In this document: in pieces, positions 8,211-17,715 of the stretch
Position numbering within the stretch: the stretch's first letter is position 1
Layout: each line of letters opens with the position of its first letter
DNA from: Streptomyces lasiicapitis
GTDB lineage: Bacteria; Actinomycetota; Actinomycetes; Streptomycetales; Streptomycetaceae
DNA length: 64,000 nt
NCBI RefSeq assembly: GCF_014646335.1
Contig: NZ_BMNG01000007.1
Coordinates: forward strand, 124,001 to 188,000
Reading direction: 5' to 3'
The notes under the pieces: model-generated
What the model saw: the letters and a program-made list of their open reading frames with translations, nothing else
Told to the model about the DNA's origin: nothing
The model's database searches: none
Position numbers and translations under genes: made by a program

Positions 8211-10246
8211 CGCAGGAACGCCGCGGCGACACCCGCGTCCACGGGAATGTGCAGGCCGGTCGTGTGCGTGAGGTCCCCGCCGGTCAGCGCGAACACGGCC
8301 GCGGCGACGTGCTGGGGCAGCACCTCGCGCTTGAGCAGCGTCCGCTGGGCGTAGAACTCGCCGAGCTCGTCCTCCTCGATGCCGTACGTCGCCGCGCGCC
8401 GCGCGCCCCAGCCGCCCGCGAAGATGCCCGAGCCGCGCACCACGCCGTCCGGGTTGATGCCGTTGACGCGGATGCCGTGCTCACCCAACTCGGCGGCCAG
8501 CAGGCGCACTTGGTGGGCCTGGTCGGCCTTGGTGGCGGAGTAGGCGATGTTGTTCGGTCCTGCGAAGACGGAGTTCTTCGAGGTGATGTAGACGATGTCG
8601 CCGCCCAGGCCCTGCGCCCGCATGACGCGGGCGGCCTCGCGGGAGACGAGGAAGGAGCCGCGCGCCATGATGGCGTGCTGGCGGTCCCAGTCCTGCGCGG
8701 TCGTCTCCAGGAGCGGCTTGGAGACGGAGATGCCCGCGTTGTTGACGACGAGGTCCACGCCGCCGAAGGCGAGCGCGGCGGCCGCGAAAGCCTGCGCGAT
8801 CTGCTCCTCGGAGGTGACGTCGACGCTGACCGCCACCGCCTTGTCCGGGCCGCCCAACTCCCCCGCCACAGCAACCGCGTTGTCGGTGTCGATGTCGGCG
8901 ACGACCACGCACGCGCCCTCCGCCACGAGCCGGTGCGCGATCGCCTTGCCGATGCCGCTGCCCGCCCCGGTGACGAGCGCGACCCGGGTGGCCAGGGGCT
9001 TGGGCGCGGGCATGCGCCGCAGCTTGGCCTCCTCCAGGTCCCAGTACTCGATGCGGAACTTCTCCGCCTCCTCGATGGGCGCGTACGCGGAGACCGCCTC
9101 GGCGCCGCGCATCACGTTGATGGCGTTGAGGTAGAACTCGCCTGCCACGCGCGCGGTCTGCTTGTCCTTGCCGTAGCTGAACATGCCGACGCCGGGCACG
9201 AGCACGATCGCCGGGTCGGCGCCGCGCATCGCGGGTGAGTGTTCGGTGGCGTGTCGGCGGTAGTACGCCGTGTACGCGTCGCGGTAGTCGGCGTGGAGTT
9301 CCCTCAACCGGGCGGCGACCGCGTCGAGTTCGGCGGTCGGTGGCAGGTCGAGGACGAGGGGGCGGATCTTGGTGCGCAGGAAGTGGTCGGGGCAGGAGGT
9401 GCCGAGGGCGGCGAGCCGGGGGTGCTCGGTGTGCGACAGGAAGTCCAGGACGGTGTCGGAGTCGTCGAAGTGGCCGACTTGCGGGTGGTCCTGGGACGCC
9501 AACCCCCTGATGAGCAGGGCGAGTTCGGCGGCCCGTGACCGGCGCTCGGCCTCGGGCAGGGCCTCGTACCCCTGAAGTGGCGCCCCGAAGGGCTGTGCCT
9601 TGCCGCGTTCGGCGAGGAAGGTCTCGGCGGTGCGGATGACGAACAGCGAGTTCGCCTCGCACTCCTCGGCGCTGTCGCCCCAGGCGGTGATGCCGTGCCC
9701 GCCGAGGACGCAGCCGATCGCCCGCGGGTGGGCGGCCTTGACCGCCGCGATGTCCAGGCCGAGCTGGAATCCGGGCCGCCGCCACGGCACCCACACCACC
9801 TTCTCGCCGAAGCACTCGGCGGTGAGCTTCTCGCCGTCGGCGGCGCAGGCCAGGGCGATGCCGGAGTCGGGGTGCAGATGGTCGACGTGCGCCGCGTCCA
9901 CCAGGCCGTGCATGGCCGTGTCGATGGACGGGGTGGCGCCGCCCTTGCCGTGCAGGCAGTAGTCGAACGCGGCGACCATCTCGTCCTCGCGCTCCACCCC
10001 CGGGTACACCTCCGTCAGCGCCCGTAGCCGGTCCAGGCGCAGCACGGCGAGGCCCGGTTCGGTGAGGGTGCCGAGGTCGCCGCCGGAGCCCTTGACCCAC
10101 ATCAGCGCGACCTCGCCGCCGGTGACGGGGTCGGTCGCGGTGCCCTTGGCGGAGGTGTTGCCGCCGGCGTAGTTGGTGTTGCGGGGGTCGGCGCCGAGCC
10201 GGTGCGAGCGGGCGAGCAGGGCGGCTGCCTCGGAGTGGGGTGCCAT
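8207..10246 (-). CDS. rhaD: Bifunctional rhamnulose-1-phosphate aldolase / lactaldehyde dehydrogenase
   Basis: A 679-aa fusion of the RhaEW type. The N-terminal class II aldolase domain (about 1-400) has GGNTSAKG and the metal-binding HVDHLHPDSG and cleaves rhamnulose-1-phosphate to dihydroxyacetone phosphate and L-lactaldehyde. The C-terminal short-chain dehydrogenase domain (about 420-679) has the cofactor motif TGAGSGIGKA, the NNAG motif and a catalytic Ser plus YSATK, and is expected to oxidise lactaldehyde to lactate. The gene sits between rhaI and rhaB in one operon. Fusing the two steps would keep the reactive aldehyde from building up, which is known for this family. Confidence 0.95.
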   Translation of the reverse strand: MAPHSEAAALLARSHRLGADPRNTNYAGGNTSAKGTATDPVTGGEVALMWVKGSGGDLGTLTEPGLAVLRLDRLRALTEVYPGVEREDEMVAAFDYCLHGKGGATPSIDTAMHGLVDAAHVDHLHPDSGIALACAADGEKLTAECFGEKVVWVPWRRPGFQLGLDIAAVKAAHPRAIGCVLGGHGITAWGDSAEECEANSLFVIRTAETFLAERGKAQPFGAPLQGYEALPEAERRSRAAELALLIRGLASQDHPQVGHFDDSDTVLDFLSHTEHPRLAALGTSCPDHFLRTKIRPLVLDLPPTAELDAVAARLRELHADYRDAYTAYYRRHATEHSPAMRGADPAIVLVPGVGMFSYGKDKQTARVAGEFYLNAINVMRGAEAVSAYAPIEEAEKFRIEYWDLEEAKLRRMPAPKPLATRVALVTGAGSGIGKAIAHRLVAEGACVVVADIDTDNAVAVAGELGGPDKAVAVSVDVTSEEQIAQAFAAAALAFGGVDLVVNNAGISVSKPLLETTAQDWDRQHAIMARGSFLVSREAARVMRAQGLGGDIVYITSKNSVFAGPNNIAYSATKADQAHQVRLLAAELGEHGIRVNGINPDGVVRGSGIFAGGWGARRAATYGIEEDELGEFYAQRTLLKREVLPQHVAAAVFALTGGDLTHTTGLHIPVDAGVAAAFLR

Positions 10247-10297
10247 GGCGGATCCAGTCCTTCGGAGAGTGACGTACGGGTGCGGAGGAGGAAGTGA

Positions 10298-11464
10298 TCA
10301 GGCGCCCCAGCCCGCCTGCTCCCCACCCACCCGCTCGGCGACGATCCTCTCCTGCCGGCCCGAGGCCCGGTAGGCCGCGACGGGGTCCGGCGCGATGCCC
10401 TGCTCCTCGCGCACCTCGGCGAGCAGCGGTCGGACATCGGTGTTGTACGCGTCCATCAGCACGGCGTTGGCCTCCAGAACGTCGCCGGAGCGCTGGGCCG
10501 CCGCCAAGGCGTCCCGGTCGACGAGCAGCGCCTTGGCCGTCGCCTCCTGCACGTTCATCACCGAGCGGATGATCGCGGGGATCTTGGCCTCGATGTTGTG
10601 GCACTGGTCCAGCATGAACGCGATGTCCGAGCCGTCGTCGAAGCCGCCGCCGCGCCGTACCTCGTACATGATCCGGAAGAGCTGAAAGGGGTCGGCGGCG
10701 CCGACCATCAGGTCGTCGTCGGCGTAGAAGCGGGAGTTGAAGTCGAAGGCGCCGAGCCTGTTCTCGCGCAGCAGGAACGCCACGATGAACTCGATGTTGG
10801 TGCCCGGCGCGTGGTGGCCGGTGTCCACGCAGACCCGCGCCTTGTCGCCGAGCTTGAGGCAGTGCGCGTACGAGGTGCCCCAGTCCGGGACGTCCGTCGT
10901 GTAGAAGGCCGGCTCGAAGAGCTTGTACTCCAGGACCATCCGCTGGTCGTCGCCGAGCCGGTCGTACACGGCGTGCAGGGCTTCGGCGAGGCGGTCCTGG
11001 CGGGCCCGGATGTCGTCCTGGCCCGGGTAGTTGGTGCCGTCGGAGAACCACAGCTTCAGGTCGCGCGAGCCCGTGGCGTCCATGATGTCGACGCAGTCCA
11101 GGAGGTGCGCGAGGGCCTTGCGGCGTACGCCGGGGTCCGGATTGGTGACGGAGCCGAGCTTGTAGTCGTCGTCCTGGAAGACGTTCGCGTTGATGGCGCC
11201 CAGGCGCAGGCCGCGCTCCTCCGCGTACTTCGCCAGCGCGGTGTAGTCGTCGACCTTGTCCCAGGGGATGTGCAGCGCCACCGTCGGTGCCGCGCCCGTC
11301 AGTTGGTGCACGGTGGCGGCGTCGTCCAGCTTCTCGCGGGTCGTGCGTGGGACGCCGGGCTGGGCGAACACCTTGAAGCGGGTGCCCGAGTTGCCGTAGG
11401 CCCAGGACGGGGTCTCGATGGCCTGGCGTGTGAGTGCGGCCTTCACTGCGGCGTGATCTGTCAC
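10298..11464 (-). CDS. rhaI: L-rhamnose isomerase
   Basis: Isomerase of 388 aa converting L-rhamnose to L-rhamnulose, of the RhaI (xylose-isomerase-like TIM barrel) type. Conserved segments include KLWFSDGTNYPGQDD, VCVDTGHHAPGTNIE and FNSRFYADDD, which carry the metal and substrate ligands. The GTG at 11464 is chosen as start because an AGGAG lies six bases before it (bases 11471-11475) and the protein then begins TDHAAVKAAL as in homologues; the longer frame to 11575 runs through the operator. It is the first gene of the catabolic operon and diverges from the importer genes. Confidence 0.93.
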   Translation of the reverse strand: MTDHAAVKAALTRQAIETPSWAYGNSGTRFKVFAQPGVPRTTREKLDDAATVHQLTGAAPTVALHIPWDKVDDYTALAKYAEERGLRLGAINANVFQDDDYKLGSVTNPDPGVRRKALAHLLDCVDIMDATGSRDLKLWFSDGTNYPGQDDIRARQDRLAEALHAVYDRLGDDQRMVLEYKLFEPAFYTTDVPDWGTSYAHCLKLGDKARVCVDTGHHAPGTNIEFIVAFLLRENRLGAFDFNSRFYADDDLMVGAADPFQLFRIMYEVRRGGGFDDGSDIAFMLDQCHNIEAKIPAIIRSVMNVQEATAKALLVDRDALAAAQRSGDVLEANAVLMDAYNTDVRPLLAEVREEQGIAPDPVAAYRASGRQERIVAERVGGEQAGWGA

Positions 11465-11529
11465 TACGTACTCCTGGGGGAACGGGACTCCCTGGCGCAG
11501 TGGCACACAAGGTGCCACGACGGTGATCG

Positions 11530-11541
11530 TGAAACGATTCA
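11530..11541. promoter_or_regulatory. LacI-type operator before rhaI
   Basis: TGAAACGATTCA, one base different from the perfect palindrome TGAAACGTTTCA found before the rhamnosidase. It lies 66 bases upstream of the rhaI start in the divergent promoter region. LacI-family regulators bind such 12-16 bp palindromes with a central CG. The most likely ligand protein is the LacI regulator encoded at 16678. Confidence 0.7.
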
Positions 11542-11695
11542 TGGTGAACCTAGAAGTCCGACCGCAGAGCGTCAAGAGGGCGCGGAGCAGCCGCCAACAG
11601 ACCCTGCTCTGCGAGTGAGTTGCCCATGCGTAACGCTTCGGTGCGCACCCATTGACGCGAAAACGTCGCCCTGTCTAACGTCCCAGCCACTGAAC

Positions 11696-11707
11696 TGAAA
11701 CCTTTCA
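11696..11707. promoter_or_regulatory. LacI-type operator before the ABC importer
   Basis: TGAAACCTTTCA, one base off the palindrome TGAAACGTTTCA. It lies 53 bases upstream of the ATPase start, so binding would overlap or follow the promoter of the importer operon. With the sites at 11530 and 21059 it forms a set of three near-identical elements placed only before rhamnose genes. Confidence 0.7.
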
Positions 11708-11759
11708 CAACAGCTTTCACGACATGGCCGTTCCGCAGCCGTGTCGTCGAGGAGCCCCC

Positions 11760-13274
11760 ATGACCCACGCGACCGACTCGGGCCCGACTCCTGTCCTGGC
11801 CCTCGACGGCGTGTCCAAGTCCTTCGGTGCGGTGCGCGCCCTGCGAGGCGTGTCGCTTGAGCTGCTCCCCGGTGAGGTGCACGCCCTCGCCGGGGAGAAC
11901 GGCGCGGGCAAGTCCACGCTCATCAAGATCCTGGCGGGCGTGCACCGGCCAGATGCCGGCCGGGTGCTGCTCGACGGGGCGGCGGCCGCCTTCCACGGCC
12001 CGGCCGACGCCCGGGACGCGGGCATCGCCGTGATCTACCAGGAACCCACGCTCTTCCCGGACCTCTCCATCGCCGAGAACATCTTCATGGGCCGCCAGCC
12101 GCGGCGCGCGCTCGGACTGCTCGACCATCGGGCCATGCTCACGGCGACGGCCGCGCTGATGGCGCGCCTCGGCGTGGCGCTCGACCCGGAGCGTCCGGCC
12201 CGCGGCCTGTCGATCGCCGACCAGCAGATCGTCGAGATCGCCAAGGCGCTGTCCTTCGACGCCCGCGTCCTGATCATGGACGAACCCACCGCCGCGCTCA
12301 CCGGCAGCGAAGTGGCCCGGCTCTTCGCGGTGGTGCGGACGCTGCGCGAACAGGGCGCCGCGGTCCTGTTCATCTCCCACCGCCTGGAGGAGATCTTCGC
12401 GATCGCGCAGCGGGTCACCACCCTGCGCGACGGCGCCTGGATCGCGAGCGAGCCGGTGGACGGCATGACGGAGGACGATCTCGTACGCAGGATGGTCGGC
12501 CGCGATCTCGACGAGCTGTACCCCAAGCAGGACGTCGTTCCCGGCGAAGTCGCCCTTTCCGTGCGGCGGTTGACGCGTGAGGGCGTCTTCACCGACGTGT
12601 CCTTCGAGGTGCGGCGGGGTGAGATCGTCGGCCTGGCGGGTCTTGTGGGCGCCGGGCGCACCGAGGTCGCGCGGGCCGTCTTCGGTGTCGACCGGTGGGA
12701 CGGCGGCGAGGTCGACCTGGACGGGCGGCGGCTGGTCAACGGCGCGCCGTCCGTGGCCATGGCCGCCGGACTCGCCCTGGTGCCCGAGGACCGGCGCGCC
12801 CAGGGCCTGGTGATGGGCATGTCCATCGAGCGCAACATCGCGCTGACCGGGCTGCGTACGACGGTTCGGGCCGGGCTGATGGATCGTGCCGCCGAGCGGC
12901 GCCGCTCCGTCGACTGGGCCGTCCGGCTGCGGGTGAAGCACGCGCGCATCGCGGATGCCGTCTCGACCCTGTCGGGCGGCAACCAGCAGAAGGTCGTCCT
13001 CGCCAAATGGCTCGCCACCGGGCCCAAGGTGCTCATCGTGGACGAGCCGACCCGCGGCATCGACGTGGGCACGAAGGCCGAAGTGCACCGGCTGCTCGGC
13101 GAGTTGGCCGCCGACGGCGTCGCCATCGTGATGATCTCCTCCGACCTGCCCGAGATCCTCGGCATGGCCGACCGCGTGCTCGTCATGCACGAGGGCCGGA
13201 TCGCCGCCGAGATCCCCCGCGCCGAAGCCACCGAGGAAGCCGTGATGGCCGCAGCCACCGGGAGGGCCGCATGA
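11760..13274 (+). CDS. Rhamnose ABC importer, ATP-binding protein
   Basis: Carbohydrate ABC ATPase of 504 aa with two fused nucleotide-binding domains, as in RbsA and MglA. The first domain has the Walker A GENGAGKST and a degenerate signature LSIADQQ; Walker B is VLIMDEPTAAL. The second has a degenerate Walker A (LVGAGRTEVAR) and the intact signature LSGGNQQKVVLAKWL, with VLIVDEPTRGID. One functional and one degenerate site is usual for this class. The ATG at 11760 is preferred over the one at 11724 because GAGGAG lies just before it. It is the first gene of the importer operon. Confidence 0.93.
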   Translation: MTHATDSGPTPVLALDGVSKSFGAVRALRGVSLELLPGEVHALAGENGAGKSTLIKILAGVHRPDAGRVLLDGAAAAFHGPADARDAGIAVIYQEPTLFPDLSIAENIFMGRQPRRALGLLDHRAMLTATAALMARLGVALDPERPARGLSIADQQIVEIAKALSFDARVLIMDEPTAALTGSEVARLFAVVRTLREQGAAVLFISHRLEEIFAIAQRVTTLRDGAWIASEPVDGMTEDDLVRRMVGRDLDELYPKQDVVPGEVALSVRRLTREGVFTDVSFEVRRGEIVGLAGLVGAGRTEVARAVFGVDRWDGGEVDLDGRRLVNGAPSVAMAAGLALVPEDRRAQGLVMGMSIERNIALTGLRTTVRAGLMDRAAERRRSVDWAVRLRVKHARIADAVSTLSGGNQQKVVLAKWLATGPKVLIVDEPTRGIDVGTKAEVHRLLGELAADGVAIVMISSDLPEILGMADRVLVMHEGRIAAEIPRAEATEEAVMAAATGRAA

Positions 13275-14335
13275 CGGTGACCACTCCCACGCCCACACCC
13301 GCCACTGAGGTGCCGTCGTCCAACGGTGCGCGCCTCGTGGACCGGGTGTTCAAGATGCGCGAACTCGCCATCCTGGTCGTCTTCCTGGCGATGATCGCGA
13401 TCACGCAGGCGGGCAACAGCGAGTTCCTGTCCGAGCAGGGCATCAAGGACCTGCTCCTCAACGCGACCATCCTGGTGCTCGTCGCCACCGGTCAGGCGCT
13501 GGTCGTCATCACCCGCAACGTCGACCTGTCGGTCGGCTCGACGCTCGGCATCAGCGCCTTCGCCGCCGGTACGTATCTCCAGGGCGGCGGCAGCAGCGTG
13601 GTCGCCGTGCTGCTGGCCGTCGCCCTCGGCATCGGCTGCGGGCTGCTCAACGGCGCGCTGGTCAGCCTGGGTCAGGTGCCCGCCCTCGTCGTCACGCTGG
13701 GCACGCTGTACATCATCCGCGGCGTCGACTCGATCTGGGTGGGCTCGCGCCAGATCACCGCGGCCGATCTGCCGGGCGGCTTCGTCGACTTCGGCTCGGG
13801 CGGCGTCTTCGCCGTCCCGTATCTGGCGCTGATCGCCCTCGCCGTGCTGGTCGCGACCGCGTTCTGTCTCAAGCACCTCGGCGGCGGCCGTGAGCTGTAC
13901 GCGCTCGGCTCCAACCCCGAGGCCGCGCGCCTGGCCGGCATTCCGCTGCGCCGCCGCATCCTGACCGCGTACACCGTGTGCGGCGCGCTCACCGGTCTCG
14001 CGGGCGCGCTGTATCTCGCCCGCTTCGGCAATGTCGACTCCGCGACGGGCAACGGCTACGAACTCACCGTCGTCAGCGCCGTGGTCGTCGGCGGCGTGGT
14101 CTTCACCGGCGGCTCCGGCAGCGTCTACGGCGCGGCGCTCGGCGCGCTCCTGCTGACCTCCATCAACAGCGTGCTGCCCGCGCTCGGCGTCAGTTCGGTG
14201 TGGGTCATGGCCATCAACGGGTTCCTGCTCGTGCTCGCCATCGCGGTCGACCGGGTTGTCGCGCTGCGGGTGGCTCGGGCGCTGCGGAAGCGGGCCGTGT
14301 CGTCGTCGAACGGAAGGAGTGGCCGTCGTGCCTGA
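13271..14335 (+). CDS. Rhamnose ABC importer, permease 1
   Basis: Membrane permease of 354 aa of the RbsC/branched-chain type with about ten hydrophobic segments. The segment NVDLSVGSTLGIS is the conserved region of ribose-type permeases, and the cytoplasmic contact loop for the ATPase is GSNPEAARLAGIPLRRR. The ATG overlaps the stop of the ATPase gene (ATGA), showing coupling. It probably forms a heterodimer with the second permease encoded directly downstream. Confidence 0.92.
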   Translation: MTVTTPTPTPATEVPSSNGARLVDRVFKMRELAILVVFLAMIAITQAGNSEFLSEQGIKDLLLNATILVLVATGQALVVITRNVDLSVGSTLGISAFAAGTYLQGGGSSVVAVLLAVALGIGCGLLNGALVSLGQVPALVVTLGTLYIIRGVDSIWVGSRQITAADLPGGFVDFGSGGVFAVPYLALIALAVLVATAFCLKHLGGGRELYALGSNPEAARLAGIPLRRRILTAYTVCGALTGLAGALYLARFGNVDSATGNGYELTVVSAVVVGGVVFTGGSGSVYGAALGALLLTSINSVLPALGVSSVWVMAINGFLLVLAIAVDRVVALRVARALRKRAVSSSNGRSGRRA

Positions 14336-15419
14336 TTCCCCTGGGTTCGCGGGGCCGGGGTCCACCGGGGCCGCCGGGCCCGAGGCCACCGGCTTTCCGC
14401 TCGCGCGTGCCGTGCGCTGGGACACGGTGGTCGGGGTCCTGCTCCTCGTCGTCCTGCTGCTGTCCTTCGGCTTCGTCGACGGGTTCGGCAACGGTCTCAA
14501 CCTGTCGTTCCTGATCGGCAACACCCTGCCGATCGCGCTGATCGCGCTGCCGATGACGCTCCTGGTCGTGGCCGGTGAGATCGACCTGTCCGTGGCGTCG
14601 ACGGCCGGTCTGTCCGGCGCGGTCATGGGAGCCCTGTGGAACGCGGGCATGGCCATCGAGACGATCATCCCGCTGTGTCTGCTGCTCGGCGTGGTGTGCG
14701 GGCTCGTCAACGGGCTCCTGGTGACGCGCCTCGGCCTGCCCTCGCTCGCCGTCACCATCGGCACTCTGGCCGCGTACCGAGGTGTCGCGCAGATCGTGCT
14801 CGGCTCGGACGCGGTGACCGACTTCCCCACGCAGTACCTGGACTTCGCGTCCGGACGCGTCGGCGACACCTTCGTCCCCTACGCCCTGCCGCCCTTCCTG
14901 CTCCTGCTCGCCTTCGCGTTCGTCGCCCTGCACGCCACGCCTTTCGGCCGGTCCCTGTTCGCGGTGGGCGCGAACGAGGAGGCGGCGCGCTTCGCCGGTA
15001 TCCGCGTCAGGCGGCACAAGCTGTGGCTCTTCGTCGCGACCGGGTTCATGGCCTCGCTGACCGGCGTCTTCTGGGCCCTGCACTACGCCAGCGCGCGCTA
15101 CGACAACGCCACCGGCCTCGAACTGTCGGTCGTCGCGGCCGTGTTGCTCGGCGGCATCGACTTCGACGGCGGCAAGGGCACCCTCGGCGGCGCCGTCGCG
15201 GGGGTGTTCCTGCTCGGCACCCTGCAGAACGTGATGAGCCTGCTCGACGTCTCCGCGCAGTCCCAGATCGTCGTCACCGGAGTACTGCTCGTCCTGTCGG
15301 TGCTCGGCCCGCGGGTGGCGCGCCAGGTCGCCCAGGCACGGGCGGGGCGCCGGGCCGCCGGCCGTCCGCCCGCCGTCGCTGTGCCCGGCGACTCGCCACC
15401 GGCTTCCGGCGCGGGCTGA
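14328..15419 (+). CDS. Rhamnose ABC importer, permease 2
   Basis: Second permease of the importer, 363 aa, paralogous to the upstream one. It has the conserved EIDLSVASTAGLSG and the ATPase-contact loop GANEEAARFAGIRVRR. The GTG at 14328 is chosen: it overlaps the previous gene by eight bases and has GGAAGGAG upstream at about 14312-14319. The N-terminal 25 residues are rich in Gly and Pro; the C-terminus is a basic, alanine-rich tail in the cytoplasm. Two different permease genes are normal for rhamnose importers. Confidence 0.92.
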   Translation: MPDSPGFAGPGSTGAAGPEATGFPLARAVRWDTVVGVLLLVVLLLSFGFVDGFGNGLNLSFLIGNTLPIALIALPMTLLVVAGEIDLSVASTAGLSGAVMGALWNAGMAIETIIPLCLLLGVVCGLVNGLLVTRLGLPSLAVTIGTLAAYRGVAQIVLGSDAVTDFPTQYLDFASGRVGDTFVPYALPPFLLLLAFAFVALHATPFGRSLFAVGANEEAARFAGIRVRRHKLWLFVATGFMASLTGVFWALHYASARYDNATGLELSVVAAVLLGGIDFDGGKGTLGGAVAGVFLLGTLQNVMSLLDVSAQSQIVVTGVLLVLSVLGPRVARQVAQARAGRRAAGRPPAVAVPGDSPPASGAG

Positions 15420-15484
15420 CCACTACCGGCCCGGATCTCCACACCCCCACTCCCCCGTACGCCACCGCCCGAAGGGAACCCCTC

Positions 15485-16576
15485 ATGTCCCGAGCCACGC
15501 TCCACCGTGCCTGCTGTGCCGTCGCGGCCGCCACCACCCTCGCCCTGGGCGCGACCGCCTGCGGCGGCACCACGAAGGACGACACCGCCAAGGACAGCGG
15601 CTCCGACGGCTCCGGAGCCGCCGCGGGCAAGGCCGACCCGAACGCGGCGACCAAGAAGGACCTGACCGTCGCGTTCCTGCCCAAGCAGGTCAACAACCCG
15701 TACTTCACCACCGCCGACAAGGGCGGCGAGAAGGCCCTCAAGGAGCTCGGCTCGACGTACAAGGAGACCGGCTCCAACTCCGCCACCGACACCAGCGGTC
15801 AGGTCTCGTACGTCAACACGCTCACCCAGCAGCAGGTCGACGCCATGGCCGTCTCCGCGCAGGACCCCGGCGCCCTGTGCACGGCCCTCAAGCAGGCCAT
15901 GAAGAACGGCATCAACGTCGTCACGTACGACTCCGACACCAAGCCCGAGTGCCGCAACGCCTTCGTCTCCCAGGCGAGCGCCGAGGACCTCGGCCGCACC
16001 CAGGTGCAACTGCTCGCCAAACAGCTCGACTACAAGGGGGACATAGCGATCCTGTCGGCCGCGCAGACCGCGACCAACCAGAACACCTGGATCGACTTCA
16101 TGAAGGACGAGCTCAAGGACCCCGAGTACAAGGACATGAAGCTGGTGAAGGTCGCGTACGGCAACGACGACGCGCAGGCGTCCTTCCAGCAGACGCAAGG
16201 ACTACTCCAGGAGCACCCGAAGCTGGCCGGCATCATCTCCCCCACGACGGTCGGCATCAAGGCGGCCGCCCAGTACCTCTCCGGCTCCAAGTACAAGGGC
16301 AAGGTCGCCCTCACCGGCCTCGGCACCCCCAACGACATGCGCAAGTACGTCAAGAACGGCACCGTCGACGCCTTCGAGCTGTGGGACCCCGCCAAACTCG
16401 GCGAGCTCGCCGCCCGCACGGCCGTCGCCCTGAAGTCCGGGCAGATCACCGGCAAGGCGGGCGAGACCTTCAAGGCCGGTGCCATGGGCTCCTTCACCGT
16501 CGGCGAGAACGGCGTGATCAACCTCGGCAAGCCCACGGTCTTCGACAGGAAGAACATCGACCGGTTCGACTTCTGA
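15485..16576 (+). CDS. rhaS: Rhamnose-binding lipoprotein
   Basis: Extracytoplasmic sugar-binding lipoprotein of 363 aa, periplasmic-binding-protein type 1 fold. The signal peptide ends in the lipobox LGATAC, so Cys at about residue 22 is lipidated. A flexible Asp/Ser/Gly-rich linker follows, then the binding domain beginning DLTVAFLPKQVNNPYF, typical of rhamnose-binding proteins called RhaS. It is the fourth gene of the importer operon, 65 bases after permease 2. The spacing and likely strong translation fit the excess of binding protein usual in ABC importers. Confidence 0.92.
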   Translation: MSRATLHRACCAVAAATTLALGATACGGTTKDDTAKDSGSDGSGAAAGKADPNAATKKDLTVAFLPKQVNNPYFTTADKGGEKALKELGSTYKETGSNSATDTSGQVSYVNTLTQQQVDAMAVSAQDPGALCTALKQAMKNGINVVTYDSDTKPECRNAFVSQASAEDLGRTQVQLLAKQLDYKGDIAILSAAQTATNQNTWIDFMKDELKDPEYKDMKLVKVAYGNDDAQASFQQTQGLLQEHPKLAGIISPTTVGIKAAAQYLSGSKYKGKVALTGLGTPNDMRKYVKNGTVDAFELWDPAKLGELAARTAVALKSGQITGKAGETFKAGAMGSFTVGENGVINLGKPTVFDRKNIDRFDF

Positions 16577-16636
16577 GATCTTGAGGCGCCCCCGCCCGCA
16601 CGTGCGAGGTGCCGCAGACCGGGGCTTAGCCTTGCA

Positions 16637-16653
16637 TCAATCGCGTCGATTCA
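16637..16653. promoter_or_regulatory. Candidate operator before the LacI regulator gene
   Basis: TCAATCG-CGT-CGATTCA, an imperfect dyad with six of seven positions paired, 25 bases before the regulator start. Its outer TCA ends and central CG resemble the rhamnose operators, but the core differs, so autoregulation is only suggested. Confidence 0.35.
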
Positions 16654-16677
16654 CGCATCACTGGAGGTCAAGGCCCG

Positions 16678-17703
16678 ATGGCCCCGCTCGTGGGTATCAA
16701 GGACATCGCGCACGCCGCCGGAGTCTCCGTGGGCACGGTGTCCAACGTGCTCAACCGGCCCGACTCCGTCTCGCCCCGCACCCGTGCCCGCGTCCAGGCA
16801 GAGATCGACCGGCTCGGCTATGTGCGCAGCGAGTCCGCCCGCCAGCTACGAGTGGGACACAGCCGCATGGTCGGCCTGCTCGTCCTCGACATGGGCAACC
16901 CCTTCTTCGTGGACATCGCGCGGGGCGCGCAGCGCGTGACGCGGGCAGCGGGGCTCGGCGTCATGCTCTGCGACAGCGAACAGGACCCGGCCGAAGAGGC
17001 CGACTACCTCTCGCTCTTCGCCGAGCAGCGGGTGCGCGGCGTCCTGCTCACCCCGGCCGACGCGACCGGCCGCACCGTGGAGATGTTCCGTCGGCACCGC
17101 ATCCCGTTCGTCCTGGTGGACCGGGTGGCCGAGGGCGCCTCCGAGTGCTCCGTCTCCGTCGACGACGTGACCGGGGGCGCGTTGGCCGTACGTCATCTGC
17201 TCGACGCCGGGCACCGCTCGATCGCGTACGTCAGCGGCCCGCCCGGACTCCAGCAGGTGACCGACCGCCGCACCGGCGCCCACCACGCGCTCACCGAGGT
17301 CGGCCTGACGCGTGACGCGCTGCGCGAACTGCCCACCGAGCGCCTCGACGTCGCCGCGGGACGCGACGCCGGGGCGCGCCTGCTCGGCCTCGCGGACCGG
17401 CCCACCGCCGTCTTCTGCGCCAACGACCTGCTCGCGCTCGGCGTGCTCCAGGCCATGTTCGCCGCCGGGGTGCGTGTCCCCGAGGATCTGGCGATCGTCG
17501 GCTACGACGACATCGAGTTCGCCGCGGCGGCGGCCATCCCGCTCACCTCCGTACGCCAGCCCGCCGTCACCATGGGCCGGATGGCCGCCGACCTCCTCCT
17601 CGAGGAGATCGCGGCGCAGCCCGACGGCTCGGACCACCAGCACAGCACCATCGTGCTCAGCCCTGAGCTGGTGGTGCGGCACTCCAGCCTCGGGACGCGC
17701 TGA
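16678..17703 (+). CDS. LacI-family regulator of rhamnose use
   Basis: LacI/GalR-family repressor of 341 aa. The N-terminal helix-turn-helix and hinge (residues 1-60) read IKDIAHAAGVSVGTVSNVLN and the YVRSESARQLR hinge. The rest is a sugar-binding periplasmic-type domain with VGLLVLDMGNPFF and the C-terminal SVRQPAVTMGRMAADLL. It is placed after the importer genes and converges with the rhamnosidase gene 12 bases away. The three palindromic operators in this locus make it the likely local repressor, released by rhamnose or a pathway intermediate. Confidence 0.93.
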   Translation: MAPLVGIKDIAHAAGVSVGTVSNVLNRPDSVSPRTRARVQAEIDRLGYVRSESARQLRVGHSRMVGLLVLDMGNPFFVDIARGAQRVTRAAGLGVMLCDSEQDPAEEADYLSLFAEQRVRGVLLTPADATGRTVEMFRRHRIPFVLVDRVAEGASECSVSVDDVTGGALAVRHLLDAGHRSIAYVSGPPGLQQVTDRRTGAHHALTEVGLTRDALRELPTERLDVAAGRDAGARLLGLADRPTAVFCANDLLALGVLQAMFAAGVRVPEDLAIVGYDDIEFAAAAAIPLTSVRQPAVTMGRMAADLLLEEIAAQPDGSDHQHSTIVLSPELVVRHSSLGTR

Positions 17704-17715
17704 AGCCTCGGCTCC

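Noticed and set aside
11550..14869. Long minus-strand frames opposite the rhamnose importer genes
   Set aside because: They are antisense shadows of strongly GC-biased third positions; the plus-strand genes have clear domains.
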